From assembly GCA_045576735.1 (NCBI GenBank), contig JAZNGZ010000011.1, positions 1 to 54,166 on the forward strand: 54,166 bases of DNA. The letters run 5' to 3'. Each line of letters begins with the position of its first letter. The stretch's first letter is position 1. The stretch is from RGIG4079 sp045576735. GTDB lineage: Bacteria > Bacteroidota > Bacteroidia > Bacteroidales > Muribaculaceae. Under the pieces are notes generated by a model. That model was not told where the DNA came from. It worked only from the letters and a program-made list of their open reading frames with translations, and ran no database searches. The translations under genes and the position numbers were made by a program. Positions 42,800 to 52,330 of the stretch are shown here, piece after piece.

Positions 42800-45019
42800 T
42801 TAGAGAATTACTTTTTTGCGATTAACAATATAAAATCCACGAGGTAGATTGTCGATATAATTTACTCCGGCGTTAATATTGATTATTCTTGAAACTCCAT
42901 CGGCACGAGTAATCAACACTTGAGTATAGATATTAGATTCAATAACCAATACACCATTCAATGCATACACATTTAATGAGTTTGCATTCATCACATCATC
43001 TATACCGGTTTCTTTCCAACCATCAAATTCGTAGATACCCTTGTTTTTTAATGGCAAATCGGCAGTTTGATTTGAGCCTCCACCTTGACCATTGTTGAAG
43101 ATAACCATTGGTGTTACAAGATTGTCGGTAGTAGTAAATGAAATTTCCCACATTCCATCTGCATTTTTAGTCATAGTAGTTCCGGGCCAACCGCCAAGAT
43201 ATTGTTTATTGGCATTCCCCGAATCCCACACATAAGCATATACAGTTGAGTTACCCCAATTTGTATCACGATAATAGAATGTCCAATTGCCATCGTTTGT
43301 TGGAGTGTCATCATCGTCATCATTTCCACCTTCTTGATAAGTGTTGCCGGTGTAACCCGATGCATTATAAATGCCATTGTTTACCAATTTAAGGTCGCTG
43401 GTTTGTGTACCACTATTATTGTGGAAAATAATCATTGGAGATGTCATTTCGCTTGAGAATGTAAGTTTGTAGTATCCCGAAGCGCTATCATAAGTCATTC
43501 TTGTACCACCCCATGCACCTAATGGTGTGTTTGAACCATTGTCATTGTCCCAACTATAGGCATATACTGTACTCCAATTACTATTGCTATCATCAAAATA
43601 TACAGTCCAACTGCCGTCATTAGTGTCATCTGAATCGTTACCGGTGTTGTCATCTCCAGTATTACCTGAGTCATTTCCGGCATTTTCGTAGTCATAAACA
43701 ACGGCAATACCGGTAGAGCCTATTGTCCCTGAAATAGTTGAAGCAGTTACAGTCCATGTGTTGCCTGTAATTTCATCTTTATATGTGCCGGGGGCAACAG
43801 TGCTACCTCCATTTGAGATAGTTACCGCGCCGCTACCCGATGCTTTGACTACAACAACACCTTTTTCGCGACACACTGCCATTGCGCCATTTTCACTCAC
43901 ATAGTAGTCTTTTTGTCCCACCATTGCATTGTGGAAATGGTTCACTGCTGCAACTTCTTTGTTTTTGAAGTCTACACCACCTTTTTGTCCAAGGCGAATA
44001 GAGTTTGAAGATGTAGATGTTGGACGAGAGAAATATAACGCACTCGCACCACTACGAGAAGCCAAAAGTGCGTAAGTGCGGTTAATTTGGTTTACACTTG
44101 CAGTGCGTGAGTCATCGCCATAGTTGCCATCGTTAGAGTATGTGTCATGGCTTTCGGCCCAATACACAATTTTTTCACTATCCAAGCCTCGTGCAGTCCA
44201 GTTTCCATATCCACCATATGCGTTTCCTCCTTGGATTGACCAACGAATATCTCTACCATATACATTGTCGGTTACAGAAATATAATTGGTATATTCTTTC
44301 ATTAAGTTGGTGCTTTCGTCATTGACATTATCTGTTGGGCCAATAAGGATTTCGCCGTAATGCCACATTCCGGTACCTTGAGTCACTGCGCTCCAAAAAT
44401 TACAATCTTCTGAAGGGAGTCCGATATGTTTAGCAGCGTCCCAACGAATACCATCTACACCATACGATTTCAATTCATCAACATAAGCACGCACAGCATT
44501 ATATACTGTTGAATGTTCTGAATTTAGGTCGCGCATGCCAATATCACCATGGGTCACTTGCCAGCGATTTCCATAGTCGATATTGCTCCCATGAGTATGC
44601 CAATATTGGCTATCGTGCCAACGTGAAGCCACATAATTCATGTCGCCGTTAAGGTGGTTTGCAACAACGTCAACAATGATTTTAATGCCATATTTATCGG
44701 CTTCGGTACACAAGTTTATCAAATCTTGTTTTGAACCGAGTCCGCCCCCTACAAATGTAAAATCATATGGCTGATATGCAAAATACCATGTGGCATTATT
44801 GCCGGCATTGCCTTGACTTGGCGAGGTTTGCACCGATGTAAAACCGGCAGCAGCAATGTTGGGTAACTCTTCTTTAATTTGATTGAAACTCCAGTCAAAA
44901 CAATGCAAAATCGTACCATCTTGACAATTATCGGGCAGTCCGTAGTTATTGGCTGCTGATGCATTTAATGCGAAACAAAGCGATACCATTGCAATCGCTC
45001 GAGAAAGTGTTTTATTCAT
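42800..45019 (-). CDS. Secreted GH13 alpha-amylase with two CBM26-like modules
   Basis: 739 residues. Signal peptide (about 1-22), then the GH13 barrel with the usual conserved regions: VDVVANH (region I), GIRWDAAKH (nucleophile Asp near residue 193), GEIL (acid/base Glu) and ESHDTY (third Asp). A beta-sandwich domain C follows. Two modules of about 90 residues are then linked by Asp/Gly/Asn-rich spacers: WTVYFDDSNSNWSTVYAYSW and WTFYYRDTNWGNSTVYAYVW. They resemble family 26 starch-binding modules. The C-terminus, NVYALNGVLV...LPRGFYIVNRKKVIL, looks like a type IX sorting domain, so export to the surface is likely. It degrades starch-type glucans. Confidence 0.9.
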   Translation of the reverse strand: MNKTLSRAIAMVSLCFALNASAANNYGLPDNCQDGTILHCFDWSFNQIKEELPNIAAAGFTSVQTSPSQGNAGNNATWYFAYQPYDFTFVGGGLGSKQDLINLCTEADKYGIKIIVDVVANHLNGDMNYVASRWHDSQYWHTHGSNIDYGNRWQVTHGDIGMRDLNSEHSTVYNAVRAYVDELKSYGVDGIRWDAAKHIGLPSEDCNFWSAVTQGTGMWHYGEILIGPTDNVNDESTNLMKEYTNYISVTDNVYGRDIRWSIQGGNAYGGYGNWTARGLDSEKIVYWAESHDTYSNDGNYGDDSRTASVNQINRTYALLASRSGASALYFSRPTSTSSNSIRLGQKGGVDFKNKEVAAVNHFHNAMVGQKDYYVSENGAMAVCREKGVVVVKASGSGAVTISNGGSTVAPGTYKDEITGNTWTVTASTISGTIGSTGIAVVYDYENAGNDSGNTGDDNTGNDSDDTNDGSWTVYFDDSNSNWSTVYAYSWDNDNGSNTPLGAWGGTRMTYDSASGYYKLTFSSEMTSPMIIFHNNSGTQTSDLKLVNNGIYNASGYTGNTYQEGGNDDDDDTPTNDGNWTFYYRDTNWGNSTVYAYVWDSGNANKQYLGGWPGTTMTKNADGMWEISFTTTDNLVTPMVIFNNGQGGGSNQTADLPLKNKGIYEFDGWKETGIDDVMNANSLNVYALNGVLVIESNIYTQVLITRADGVSRIININAGVNYIDNLPRGFYIVNRKKVIL

Positions 45020-45238
45020 GAATCTAAATGTAAGTATGATTAGTGTATAAAAATTAATTTTGAGTTTATCAATGTCTCATATCAAGCTACAAAATTACAA
45101 TATCTATAGAATGTCTCAATTGTGAAGAGGAATTGCTATTATAATACCTTAACCGTAGCAAACGACATCCCTATTTGATAATACAAAGTGTCAATAATAG
45201 AGATTGTTAATAATTTTGTTCACAACAAATGTTCAACC

Positions 45239-45451
45239 TCAATTGTCGGTTGATGGCGCTGTCGGAAAAATGTCGGGTTTATCCTTCATTTTTAGCAATT
45301 CTCGAGCTTCAATATGATAAATAATCCCTTCAAGAGTACTATATACCAACGTCTCTCCACGCTCAGCTTTCTCTTCAATTAATCGTCGATCGGCCTCGGC
45401 TAGCGAGTCCCATAATGAGCGACTAAATTCTTCCAATTCACTGTTTGCCAT
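45239..45451 (-). CDS. Small protein paired with zeta-toxin-like kinase
   Basis: 70 residues, mostly helical and charged (ELEEFSRSLWDSLAEADRRL, then YSTLEGIIYHIEARELLKMK). No family recognised. Its start lies 14 bases inside the end of the zeta-like gene, so the two are translationally linked. Such small partners of zeta-like kinases may act as antitoxins, but here the partner is downstream, opposite to the usual antitoxin-first order. Size and pairing are the only evidence. Confidence 0.7.
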   Translation of the reverse strand: MANSELEEFSRSLWDSLAEADRRLIEEKAERGETLVYSTLEGIIYHIEARELLKMKDKPDIFPTAPSTDN

Positions 45452-46046
45452 ATCGTCTCATTGTTTTAAGTCGGTTCATGTCGTGAACCGTCACTGTTTT
45501 ACCTTTATTTCTACCTTCTGCCACATTTATCCTTTGAGGTTCGCTATTATCGATAATAACCCATAAATCCACCAACTTCATGTAGATGTCAAAAAGGTTA
45601 TTTATCCCCATTTTATATCGGCGCATTATCACGTCCGTGTCAACATGATGTCCTCCTTCGCTAACTCTGAGCTTAACTCTGTCAACGGCCAATAGCGGGT
45701 TGTTGAGCCAAAAGAAAATCAAATACACCTTGTAGCCCAATTTCTGTGCTCGCTCTATGAGGTGAAAATATGAGCGAGAGGCTAGGGTGGTTTCTATGGA
45801 GAATGTGGCACGATGTGCGAGTAACAGGTCGATTTGCTTAAGCATTATTTTCCCGGCTCTGACTGCCACTGATTGCACATCGTTGGGCGAAATCTGTTTG
45901 GCAATCTCGTCGGCATTGACAAAATATTTGCATTTAAGTGCCTCGGTTAAGATGGTGCGACTGGCTGTTGTCTTGCCCGCACCATTGCAACCTGCTATTA
46001 TGTATAATCGTTTTCGCGACATTACTTTTTTTGATATTGATTTCAA
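45438..46046 (-). CDS. Zeta-toxin-like P-loop kinase
   Basis: 202 residues. Walker A GCNGAGKTTASR near residue 20, then YFVNADEIAKQISP, and ETTLASRSYFHLIERAQKLG, all placed as in zeta-toxin/UDP-GlcNAc-kinase-like proteins, where the NADE and ETT blocks line the sugar site. The first eight residues may be skipped; a second ATG at 46022 starts directly at MSRKRLYIIAG. True zeta toxins phosphorylate UDP-N-acetylglucosamine and block wall synthesis; many relatives are of unknown role. Forms a two-gene unit with the 70-residue protein. Confidence 0.82.
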   Translation of the reverse strand: MKSISKKVMSRKRLYIIAGCNGAGKTTASRTILTEALKCKYFVNADEIAKQISPNDVQSVAVRAGKIMLKQIDLLLAHRATFSIETTLASRSYFHLIERAQKLGYKVYLIFFWLNNPLLAVDRVKLRVSEGGHHVDTDVIMRRYKMGINNLFDIYMKLVDLWVIIDNSEPQRINVAEGRNKGKTVTVHDMNRLKTMRRYGKQ

Positions 46047-46379
46047 AAGGGTATCTCTATAAATCCCACAAATTAATTAAACCATAAGTTAATGGGGAAA
46101 CATTATTTTGTTTCCCTCAAACGATGTTGTATTATAGGAAAACTAATGTGAAATAACATTGTTATAAATTTAAAAATGCGTTTTCAAATTAACTTCACAA
46201 TGCAATTTATAGAAGTTTCCTTAAATAATTAACATCGATAGATTTGTTTTAGTTTATCAACTAATCATAAAAACACTTACAAAACTAAGAATAAAATTGT
46301 AAAAAACAAAAAGTCTGTTTAATTTTGTAGTCTAAATTAGAATAACTTTTGTAAAACATTAAATTGAACTATACACAAA
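46047..46379. other. 333-base AT-rich divergent intergenic region
   Basis: Separates the zeta-like gene from the coiled-coil gene. TTTG at 46324-46327 and TAACTTTTG at 46343-46351 may be the promoter of the plus-strand operon, though spacing is a few bases short. Nothing else recognised. Confidence 0.5.
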
Positions 46380-47372
46380 ATGAACGGAACAGGTAGTAAA
46401 AGTCAGTCGCAAAACAAAAAACTCATCGCTGTGATTGCTGCATTAGTAGTGGTTATCATTGCTGGGGTGGTGTTATTCTTGTGGCAACAAAGTGAGATTG
46501 AAAAGGCTAAGGCTCAAACGGCACAAGCCACTCAAGAGGTTGAGCAGTTAAAGCAAGAAAATGAACAGGTGAAACTCGAAAATGAGCAAGTGCAACTCAG
46601 TAACGAGTATTTGGCGCTTGAGGAACAATTTAAAAATCTCGAAATTCAAAGCCAGGCTATCGATATTCCTCCTACAGCAATAAAAGATCCTAAAATCAAA
46701 CAAAAATACGACGACACAAAAAAACGTATTGAACAGTTAAAAAAAGAACTTGAGGAAGAACGTAAAAACGGTGGTAAAAACTTGGAACGCATCAAAGAGT
46801 TGCAAGCCGAAATAGATACCCTTAAAGGCGTCTGTCGCGACCTTGTGTTACAAATCAAAGCCCTTCAAATAGAAAACGACGGTTTGAGAGCCGACACTAC
46901 TGTACTTCGTAAAGAGAAGAAAGAACTCACTAAAAGAGTGACTCAAGTGACTGAGGAAAATAATGTTCTTCAAGAAAAAGTGACTTTGGCCGAAAAAATC
47001 AATGTGACTGCAGTGACATTCTCGGCATTAAATAAAAAAGGCAAAAACGAAAAGAAAATTGAGAAAGCAAAACAGTTAAAGGTAACTTTCACTATCCCTC
47101 AAAATAATACTACTCCTAATGGGATGAAGAACATATACCTTCGCATCACAACTCCCGAAGGCTCGCTCCTTGGAAATGCAGGAACCTTCTCTTTTGAAGG
47201 AGGAAATGTGAGTTGTACTGCTCGCAAACAAGTTGAATATGGTGGCGAAGAAATCACAGGTGTGACAATTTACTATGACGTAAATACCACATTAACAAAG
47301 GGTACATACACTGTGGAATTGTTTACCGACGGCTATCAGTTGACATCTCGTAAATTCAATATGACTAAATAA
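46380..47372 (+). CDS. Membrane-anchored coiled-coil protein, function unknown
   Basis: 330 residues. One N-terminal membrane helix (about 15-35, IAVIAALVVVIIAGVVLFLW), then about 190 residues of heptad-rich coiled coil (EVEQLKQENEQVKLENEQVQ and on), and a beta-rich C-terminal domain from about 205. There GMKNIYLRITTPEGSLLG and TVELFTDGYQLTSRKF are typical envelope-side strands. Probably anchored in the inner membrane with the domain in the periplasm. First gene of the mgtC/antiporter operon (8 bases to the next). No known family. Confidence 0.8.
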   Translation: MNGTGSKSQSQNKKLIAVIAALVVVIIAGVVLFLWQQSEIEKAKAQTAQATQEVEQLKQENEQVKLENEQVQLSNEYLALEEQFKNLEIQSQAIDIPPTAIKDPKIKQKYDDTKKRIEQLKKELEEERKNGGKNLERIKELQAEIDTLKGVCRDLVLQIKALQIENDGLRADTTVLRKEKKELTKRVTQVTEENNVLQEKVTLAEKINVTAVTFSALNKKGKNEKKIEKAKQLKVTFTIPQNNTTPNGMKNIYLRITTPEGSLLGNAGTFSFEGGNVSCTARKQVEYGGEEITGVTIYYDVNTTLTKGTYTVELFTDGYQLTSRKFNMTK

Positions 47373-47380
47373 ATTGATAA

Positions 47381-48118
47381 ATGACATTAGCTACACTGCA
47401 AATATGGCACGATTTCACCTCCTTGGTATGCACTCAGGAGGTGACGTTGTGGTCGGCAGTGTTCAAGCTATGTCTCAGCCTTGTGCTTGGTAGCATAGTG
47501 GGGCTTGAACGCAAACGCAAAGGGCAAACAGCCGGGTTGCGCACCTTTGCCCTCATATCCATGGGCGCCACATTGGCAATGCTCATATCAATATATGTGC
47601 CACAAGTGTATTTAGGATTGAAAAATGGTGACCCGGGGCGCATCGCTGCGCAAGTGGTGTCGGGTATAGGTTTCCTTGGTGCAGGGGCAATTATTCAAAT
47701 GAAAGGCTCGGTGAGAGGGCTTACCACTGCCGCCGGAATATGGATGGTGGCTGCCATTGGTCTTGCCGTGGGAGTGGGAATGTACACGATTTCAATCATT
47801 GCCACTGCGTTGATTTTGATAATTCTCGTTCCGCTCGAACATTTCGAGCATCGCATCAAAGTGGGTGCTTCGTCGCGCATCATTCGCATGAAAGTGGGTA
47901 GAGTGGTTGAGGACATTGAAGAATATCGCAAAGTATTTCTCAATCACAATATTCATCTTAGCAATGTGTATGTGGGATATGACTACACCGAGGAGATTAC
48001 TCTCATAAACTTTGTGGTGCTGATGAAGGATAAAAACGATGATGTGCGCCTTTTTGCCGATTTGCGTCAAATCAATCCCACTCATTCCATATCCTTGGCC
48101 AATCAAGTTAATCTATAA
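47381..48118 (+). CDS. MgtC/SapB-family membrane protein
   Basis: 245 residues. The N-terminal MgtC domain has four or five helices: LVLGSIVGLERKRKGQTAGLRTFALISMGA is the family signature region, then GIGFLGAGAII and GLTTAAGIWMVAAIGLAVG. The C-terminal 90 residues are a soluble ACT-like domain. Relatives affect magnesium homeostasis, ATP synthase activity or potassium handling. It sits between a coiled-coil protein and an ion antiporter, consistent with ion balance. Confidence 0.92.
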   Translation: MTLATLQIWHDFTSLVCTQEVTLWSAVFKLCLSLVLGSIVGLERKRKGQTAGLRTFALISMGATLAMLISIYVPQVYLGLKNGDPGRIAAQVVSGIGFLGAGAIIQMKGSVRGLTTAAGIWMVAAIGLAVGVGMYTISIIATALILIILVPLEHFEHRIKVGASSRIIRMKVGRVVEDIEEYRKVFLNHNIHLSNVYVGYDYTEEITLINFVVLMKDKNDDVRLFADLRQINPTHSISLANQVNL

Positions 48119-48135
48119 AAACATTATAACACAAT

Positions 48136-50343
48136 ATGATTACATCACTCATCACCGACCTTGCGTTTATTCTCATTCTCGGCGCAGTTGTCACAATATT
48201 ATTCAAATGGATTAAACAACCGGTAGTGTTAGGCTACATCGTTGCCGGATTTTTGGCAAGTCCTCACTTCGAATATCTTCCGTCGGTCAACACCGAGGAG
48301 AATATCGAGTTTTGGGCTCAGATAGGTATTGTGGTGCTGCTCTTCTCATTGGGATTGGAGTTTAGTTTCAAGAAATTGATGAATGTCGGCGGTTCGGCGG
48401 TAGTAACCGCTCTCATCATTGTTATAGGCATGATGAGTGGTGGTTTTGCCATTGGGCACTTGCTCGGTTTTTCACATATAAATAGCTTGTTCCTTGGTGG
48501 TATGCTTTCCATGTCGTCAACCACAATCATTATAAAAGCATTTACCGACATGAACCTGCGTGCCAAGAAATTTGCGTCGATGGTGTTTGCTGTGCTCATT
48601 GTTGAGGACCTCTTTGCAGTGTTGATGATGGTGATTTTGTCATCAATCGCAGTCAATAACAGTGTCGAAGGGAGTGAGATGCTTTTTAGTGTGGGTAAAT
48701 TGGCTTTCTTCCTCATCATTTGGTTCTTGGTGGGGGTGTTCATGCTACCATCGCTATTCAATGCCACACGTCGATTTCTCAATAGCGAAACATTGCTTGT
48801 CGTTGCTATGGGCTTATGCCTTGGAATGGCTGTATTCTCGGTATATTGTGGCTTCTCGCTTGCGCTTGGTGCCTTTGTCATGGGGTCAATACTTGCAGGC
48901 ACTAGCTATGCCGAACGCATCGAACATGTGGTGGCTCCGGTCAAAGACCTTTTTGGTGCAGTGTTTTTCATCTCGGTGGGGATGATGGTGCAACCTCAAG
49001 TGATTTTCGACTATTGGTCGCCCATTCTCATCTTGTCGGTCACTGTGATTATCGGCATGATTTTATTCGGCACATTCGGCATGCTCGTCACAGGGCAAAC
49101 ACTCAAAGTGGCTATGCAATCGGGCTTCTCGCTCACTCAGATAGGGGAGTTTGCATTCATCATCGCTTCGCTAGGGATGAGTCTAGGTGTGCTCGACAAT
49201 ACCATATATCCCATTGTGGTAGCGGTGTCGGTTATAACCACATTCACCACTCCCTATTTCATCAAGATGGCCGAACCGGCTTATAATGCCGTAGAACGCA
49301 TTCTGCCCAAACGCCTCAACTTCCTCATCAATCGATATTCTTCGCAAGCATCGAGCGAGAGCGAAAACACTTCGTTGTGGTCGTCGGTTATTCGTCGTTA
49401 CTTGTGGCGTGTGCTCCTTTATTCGATAATATTGATTGCCATTGTGGTTGTTTCGCAACAGTTCTTACAACCATGGCTCTACAATCACATGCACAAATGG
49501 CACAAACTCATTGGTAGTGCCATTACACTCGTTGCCATGTCGCCTTTCTTGTTGGCTTTATCGGTGCCGGTGTCAAAGAAAGTGGAACGCAAACGCTTGC
49601 GTGAGGCTAATGCCCATTTCGATGTGCCATTAATCGTTATGTCGATTTTCCGCATCATTATAGCATCGGCTTTTGTGGTATATGTGTTGGCTACAATATA
49701 TGGTGTAGGGGTAGGTATTGCCGTGGGTATCGCTGTGTTTATCCTATTGCTCATTCTGTTTTCTAAACGTGTGGGTCAGCGACTTACCTCTATTGAGACA
49801 AAATTTCTCGACAATCTCAACGAACGTGAATTGCGCCGAAGTGGAAAAAATAATAACCTTGTGAGCGACCTTCACCTGGCATATATGCAAGTAGGACTCG
49901 GTTGTGAGTTTGTGGGGCAACGTTTAATGGATTCTAATCTCCGCAAACGATATGGCGTGAATGTTTCAAGCATTCAACGAGGTGCCACTACAATACCGGT
50001 GCCAAATGGAGATACTCGCATCTTCCCCGGCGATGTACTTGGGGTGATAGGGAATGACGAACAATTGCAAAAACTACTTCCCATTGTTGAAGCCGAAGAG
50101 AAACCGGGCGACCAATCGGTGAAAGCGTCAGAATTCAAACTCACCAACGTGCAGCTTAGCGATGAATCTCCTTTGCTTGGCGAAACATCGGCCTCAGCCA
50201 ACATTCGTAACAAATACTCAGCTCTTGTAGTAGCCATTCAGCGTGGCAACGAATTCCTCAAACCCAACGGTCAAGTCATCTTTGAGCCCCACGATATTAT
50301 ATGGCTCGTAGGCGACCCCAAAATCATCGCCTCACTCAAGTAA
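48136..50343 (+). CDS. KefB/CPA2-type cation:proton antiporter with TrkA-C domains
   Basis: 735 residues. N-terminal Na+/H+ exchanger domain of about 12 helices (1-390; QPVVLGYIVAGFLASPHFEY, FSLGLEFSFKKL, AVLIVEDLFAVLMM). Three further helices lie between about 425 and 545, followed by two TrkA-C-like ligand-sensing domains (IQRGATTIPVPNGDTRIFPGD and FLKPNGQVIFEPHDIIWLVG). No NAD-binding RCK-N domain is obvious between them. Probably moves K+ or Na+ against protons. Last gene of the operon, 17 bases after the mgtC-like gene. The dispersed repeat follows. Confidence 0.9.
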   Translation: MITSLITDLAFILILGAVVTILFKWIKQPVVLGYIVAGFLASPHFEYLPSVNTEENIEFWAQIGIVVLLFSLGLEFSFKKLMNVGGSAVVTALIIVIGMMSGGFAIGHLLGFSHINSLFLGGMLSMSSTTIIIKAFTDMNLRAKKFASMVFAVLIVEDLFAVLMMVILSSIAVNNSVEGSEMLFSVGKLAFFLIIWFLVGVFMLPSLFNATRRFLNSETLLVVAMGLCLGMAVFSVYCGFSLALGAFVMGSILAGTSYAERIEHVVAPVKDLFGAVFFISVGMMVQPQVIFDYWSPILILSVTVIIGMILFGTFGMLVTGQTLKVAMQSGFSLTQIGEFAFIIASLGMSLGVLDNTIYPIVVAVSVITTFTTPYFIKMAEPAYNAVERILPKRLNFLINRYSSQASSESENTSLWSSVIRRYLWRVLLYSIILIAIVVVSQQFLQPWLYNHMHKWHKLIGSAITLVAMSPFLLALSVPVSKKVERKRLREANAHFDVPLIVMSIFRIIIASAFVVYVLATIYGVGVGIAVGIAVFILLLILFSKRVGQRLTSIETKFLDNLNERELRRSGKNNNLVSDLHLAYMQVGLGCEFVGQRLMDSNLRKRYGVNVSSIQRGATTIPVPNGDTRIFPGDVLGVIGNDEQLQKLLPIVEAEEKPGDQSVKASEFKLTNVQLSDESPLLGETSASANIRNKYSALVVAIQRGNEFLKPNGQVIFEPHDIIWLVGDPKIIASLK

Positions 50344-50368
50344 TGCACAATGCATATTTAGTGCGGAA

Positions 50369-50506
50369 TGCGGAATTATGACCACCTCCCCCCTTCGGGG
50401 TACTCCTCCTAAAATTTTTCAAATTTCAAGAGGAGAATTACATCTCTCAACTTTCAATTCTCAATTTTTTATGCGCCAGCCCTTATGTTCATTCTGTCAT
50501 TCTGTC
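50369..50506 (-). repeat. Dispersed intergenic repeat, copy B (138 bp)
   Basis: Reverse complement of 4817-4953. The segment from GATGTAATTCTCCTC to CATAATTCCGCA is identical, and only the stretch around ATTGAGA differs (ATTGAGAATTGAAAG for ATTGAGAGTTTAAAG, plus one base). It sits directly after the antiporter gene. Confidence 0.8.
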
Positions 50507-50545
50507 AAAAAACATTCCGCATTATGAATTATGAATTCCGCATTA

Positions 50546-51211
50546 TTATCGTTTTTTGAGTTTTTGGTAGAAGCCGGAGGCGATGTCGGAGTAGTTGTAT
50601 CGGCGGCCGGTGCGTGGGAACGTTTGTTTATTTTGGAGACGTTTCACTTTGGCTTGGTCGCTGTCGATGCCGCCATTGTAAAGAGCAGCCCAATAGCGTA
50701 CTTTCTCGTCGCTGCTGCCAAAAGTAATAGTTGATGTTTTCTTTTTTGCAATGTGGATAAACAAACTTAGGTAGCGAGTGTGCCATTTGAGCGAGGTGAG
50801 CCGTTCCACACGTGTTTTGCGTTGGTCGGTAATGCTCAGTTTGTTACTGATGAGCACATCGGAGAATTCCTTTCGCAACGACGCATCGTTTGCCACTTCG
50901 CGCTCAAGCCGTTCTATAAAGCTCGGCTTCATTTGGAAGTGACCCACACTGAAATCTGACGACCCTTGTTGCACATACAATATCCCCAAAGTGCGCACCT
51001 CGCCCCAATTCATCAGCGAACTAAATCTACTCACTTCGGGCGCCACAATCGCCATGGCAATTATCGCCTCGTCGGGACTTAAATCGCGACGTAACGAAGA
51101 TTCTATAGATGGGTTCTCGGCAAAGAATTCCATTGCCTCTTTGGCATCACTTGCATAGGTGGTGAAAAATCCCGATAGGCACACCACCAGGTTGGTTATC
51201 ATCGATAGCAT
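50546..51211 (-). CDS. Exported transglycosylase/lysozyme-like protein
   Basis: 221 residues with a signal peptide (about 1-20, VVCLSGFFTTYAS). SPDEAIIAMAIVAPEVSRFS places a Glu where the catalytic Glu of the SLT/lysozyme fold would be, VGHFQMKPSFIERLE fits the following G-hFQMxP block, and YWAALYNGG fits the late YN(A/G)G motif. This supports a peptidoglycan lytic transglycosylase, but similarity is weak. It is 19 bases after the unknown exported protein gene on the same strand. Confidence 0.65.
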   Translation of the reverse strand: MLSMITNLVVCLSGFFTTYASDAKEAMEFFAENPSIESSLRRDLSPDEAIIAMAIVAPEVSRFSSLMNWGEVRTLGILYVQQGSSDFSVGHFQMKPSFIERLEREVANDASLRKEFSDVLISNKLSITDQRKTRVERLTSLKWHTRYLSLFIHIAKKKTSTITFGSSDEKVRYWAALYNGGIDSDQAKVKRLQNKQTFPRTGRRYNYSDIASGFYQKLKKR

Positions 51212-51230
51212 ATGAGTAACGGTTAAAGTT

Positions 51231-52262
51231 TTAGTCGAGATAATAAGTGTAAAGCACTAACTTTTGGTCCTCAAGGGCCGACCAACGAAACGCATTCAAT
51301 TTCTTTTCGTAGATAGCATTTATGGGTGTGCTTTTCCCTAATTTCACGCCATCGACAATGACATAATTGTAATTCCAGTTTGATAAGAAATAGTGCTTTT
51401 TCGCATCATCTTGGAGGGTAAGAGTTAGTGAGTATCCAAGTTCATCGGGACTGTCAATATCTTCGTCGTATAAGGCATAATTTTCCACTTGACCGGTTTC
51501 ATAATTGAAGTATTCATTTGTCAGGTCTAACTCTTTTATCCCTTCGGAAGTTGCGACATATTTAATGCCCCATCCATCTTCGTAAAACTCACTTGTGACG
51601 ATTTCAAACGTGCAAGTGCCATTATCTAAGATACATACATCGTTGAAATATTCGATGATTTTGTCGGTTTTAGGAAATTCAATCTTTTTTCCGTCGAGAA
51701 TAAGGTAATTATAAGTGAATTCAACGGAGTGTTTTCCGTTGTTGCTAGTGTATTTGCTTGGAGGACTGGTTATTGGTCTTATCGTTCCGTCTTGATAATG
51801 TGTGAATTTTGTTCCCATTTGAGAGAACTTAAATAGATTGGGATAGATATATGATATCCCTAATATGTTGGGCTTGATATACCACACATCTTCATAAGGG
51901 CCATATTTTGTGCCTTCAATCACAAGATAGCAATCTTTGCCGATGTTGTATTGGTAAGTTAATTTTGAAAAGTCGTAGAGGTCTATTTGGGAGTCGTGTA
52001 TAGTGAAGAAAAAACGGTTGTCGCTTTTCACTTTATACTCTCCGTTCCACACAAATGTGGCCGAATTAGTAACTGTGTCAACAATTACGCAGGCATATCT
52101 AAAGTCGTTTGTCGATGTAAGTGTTGAGGTGTACTCGTCATATTCAATAATTTCATTTTTTCCTAAAGTAAGCAAAGTTTCGCACTTTAAGTTTGGGTTG
52201 CTCCACGCCGAGATGCTTATGGCGGCGATGAACATGAGTGAGGTGATAATTCTTTTTGTCAT
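51231..52262 (-). CDS. Exported protein of unknown function
   Basis: 343 residues with a signal peptide (about 1-21, MFIAAISISAWS) and no lipobox. The rest is rich in Tyr, Asp and aromatic beta strands (YNYLILDGKKIEF, YNYVIVDGVKLG repeated at different places), suggesting a repetitive beta structure like WG or propeller repeats. No family named. It has a promoter box at 52331-52338 (minus) and is followed by the transglycosylase-like gene. Confidence 0.75.
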   Translation of the reverse strand: MTKRIITSLMFIAAISISAWSNPNLKCETLLTLGKNEIIEYDEYTSTLTSTNDFRYACVIVDTVTNSATFVWNGEYKVKSDNRFFFTIHDSQIDLYDFSKLTYQYNIGKDCYLVIEGTKYGPYEDVWYIKPNILGISYIYPNLFKFSQMGTKFTHYQDGTIRPITSPPSKYTSNNGKHSVEFTYNYLILDGKKIEFPKTDKIIEYFNDVCILDNGTCTFEIVTSEFYEDGWGIKYVATSEGIKELDLTNEYFNYETGQVENYALYDEDIDSPDELGYSLTLTLQDDAKKHYFLSNWNYNYVIVDGVKLGKSTPINAIYEKKLNAFRWSALEDQKLVLYTYYLD

Positions 52263-52330
52263 AATGGTTTTTCTTTTTAAAAGGTTAGTAAAAAGTAGGT
52301 GTAACAGGCTGTGCTGTCAATTTTATGTTG

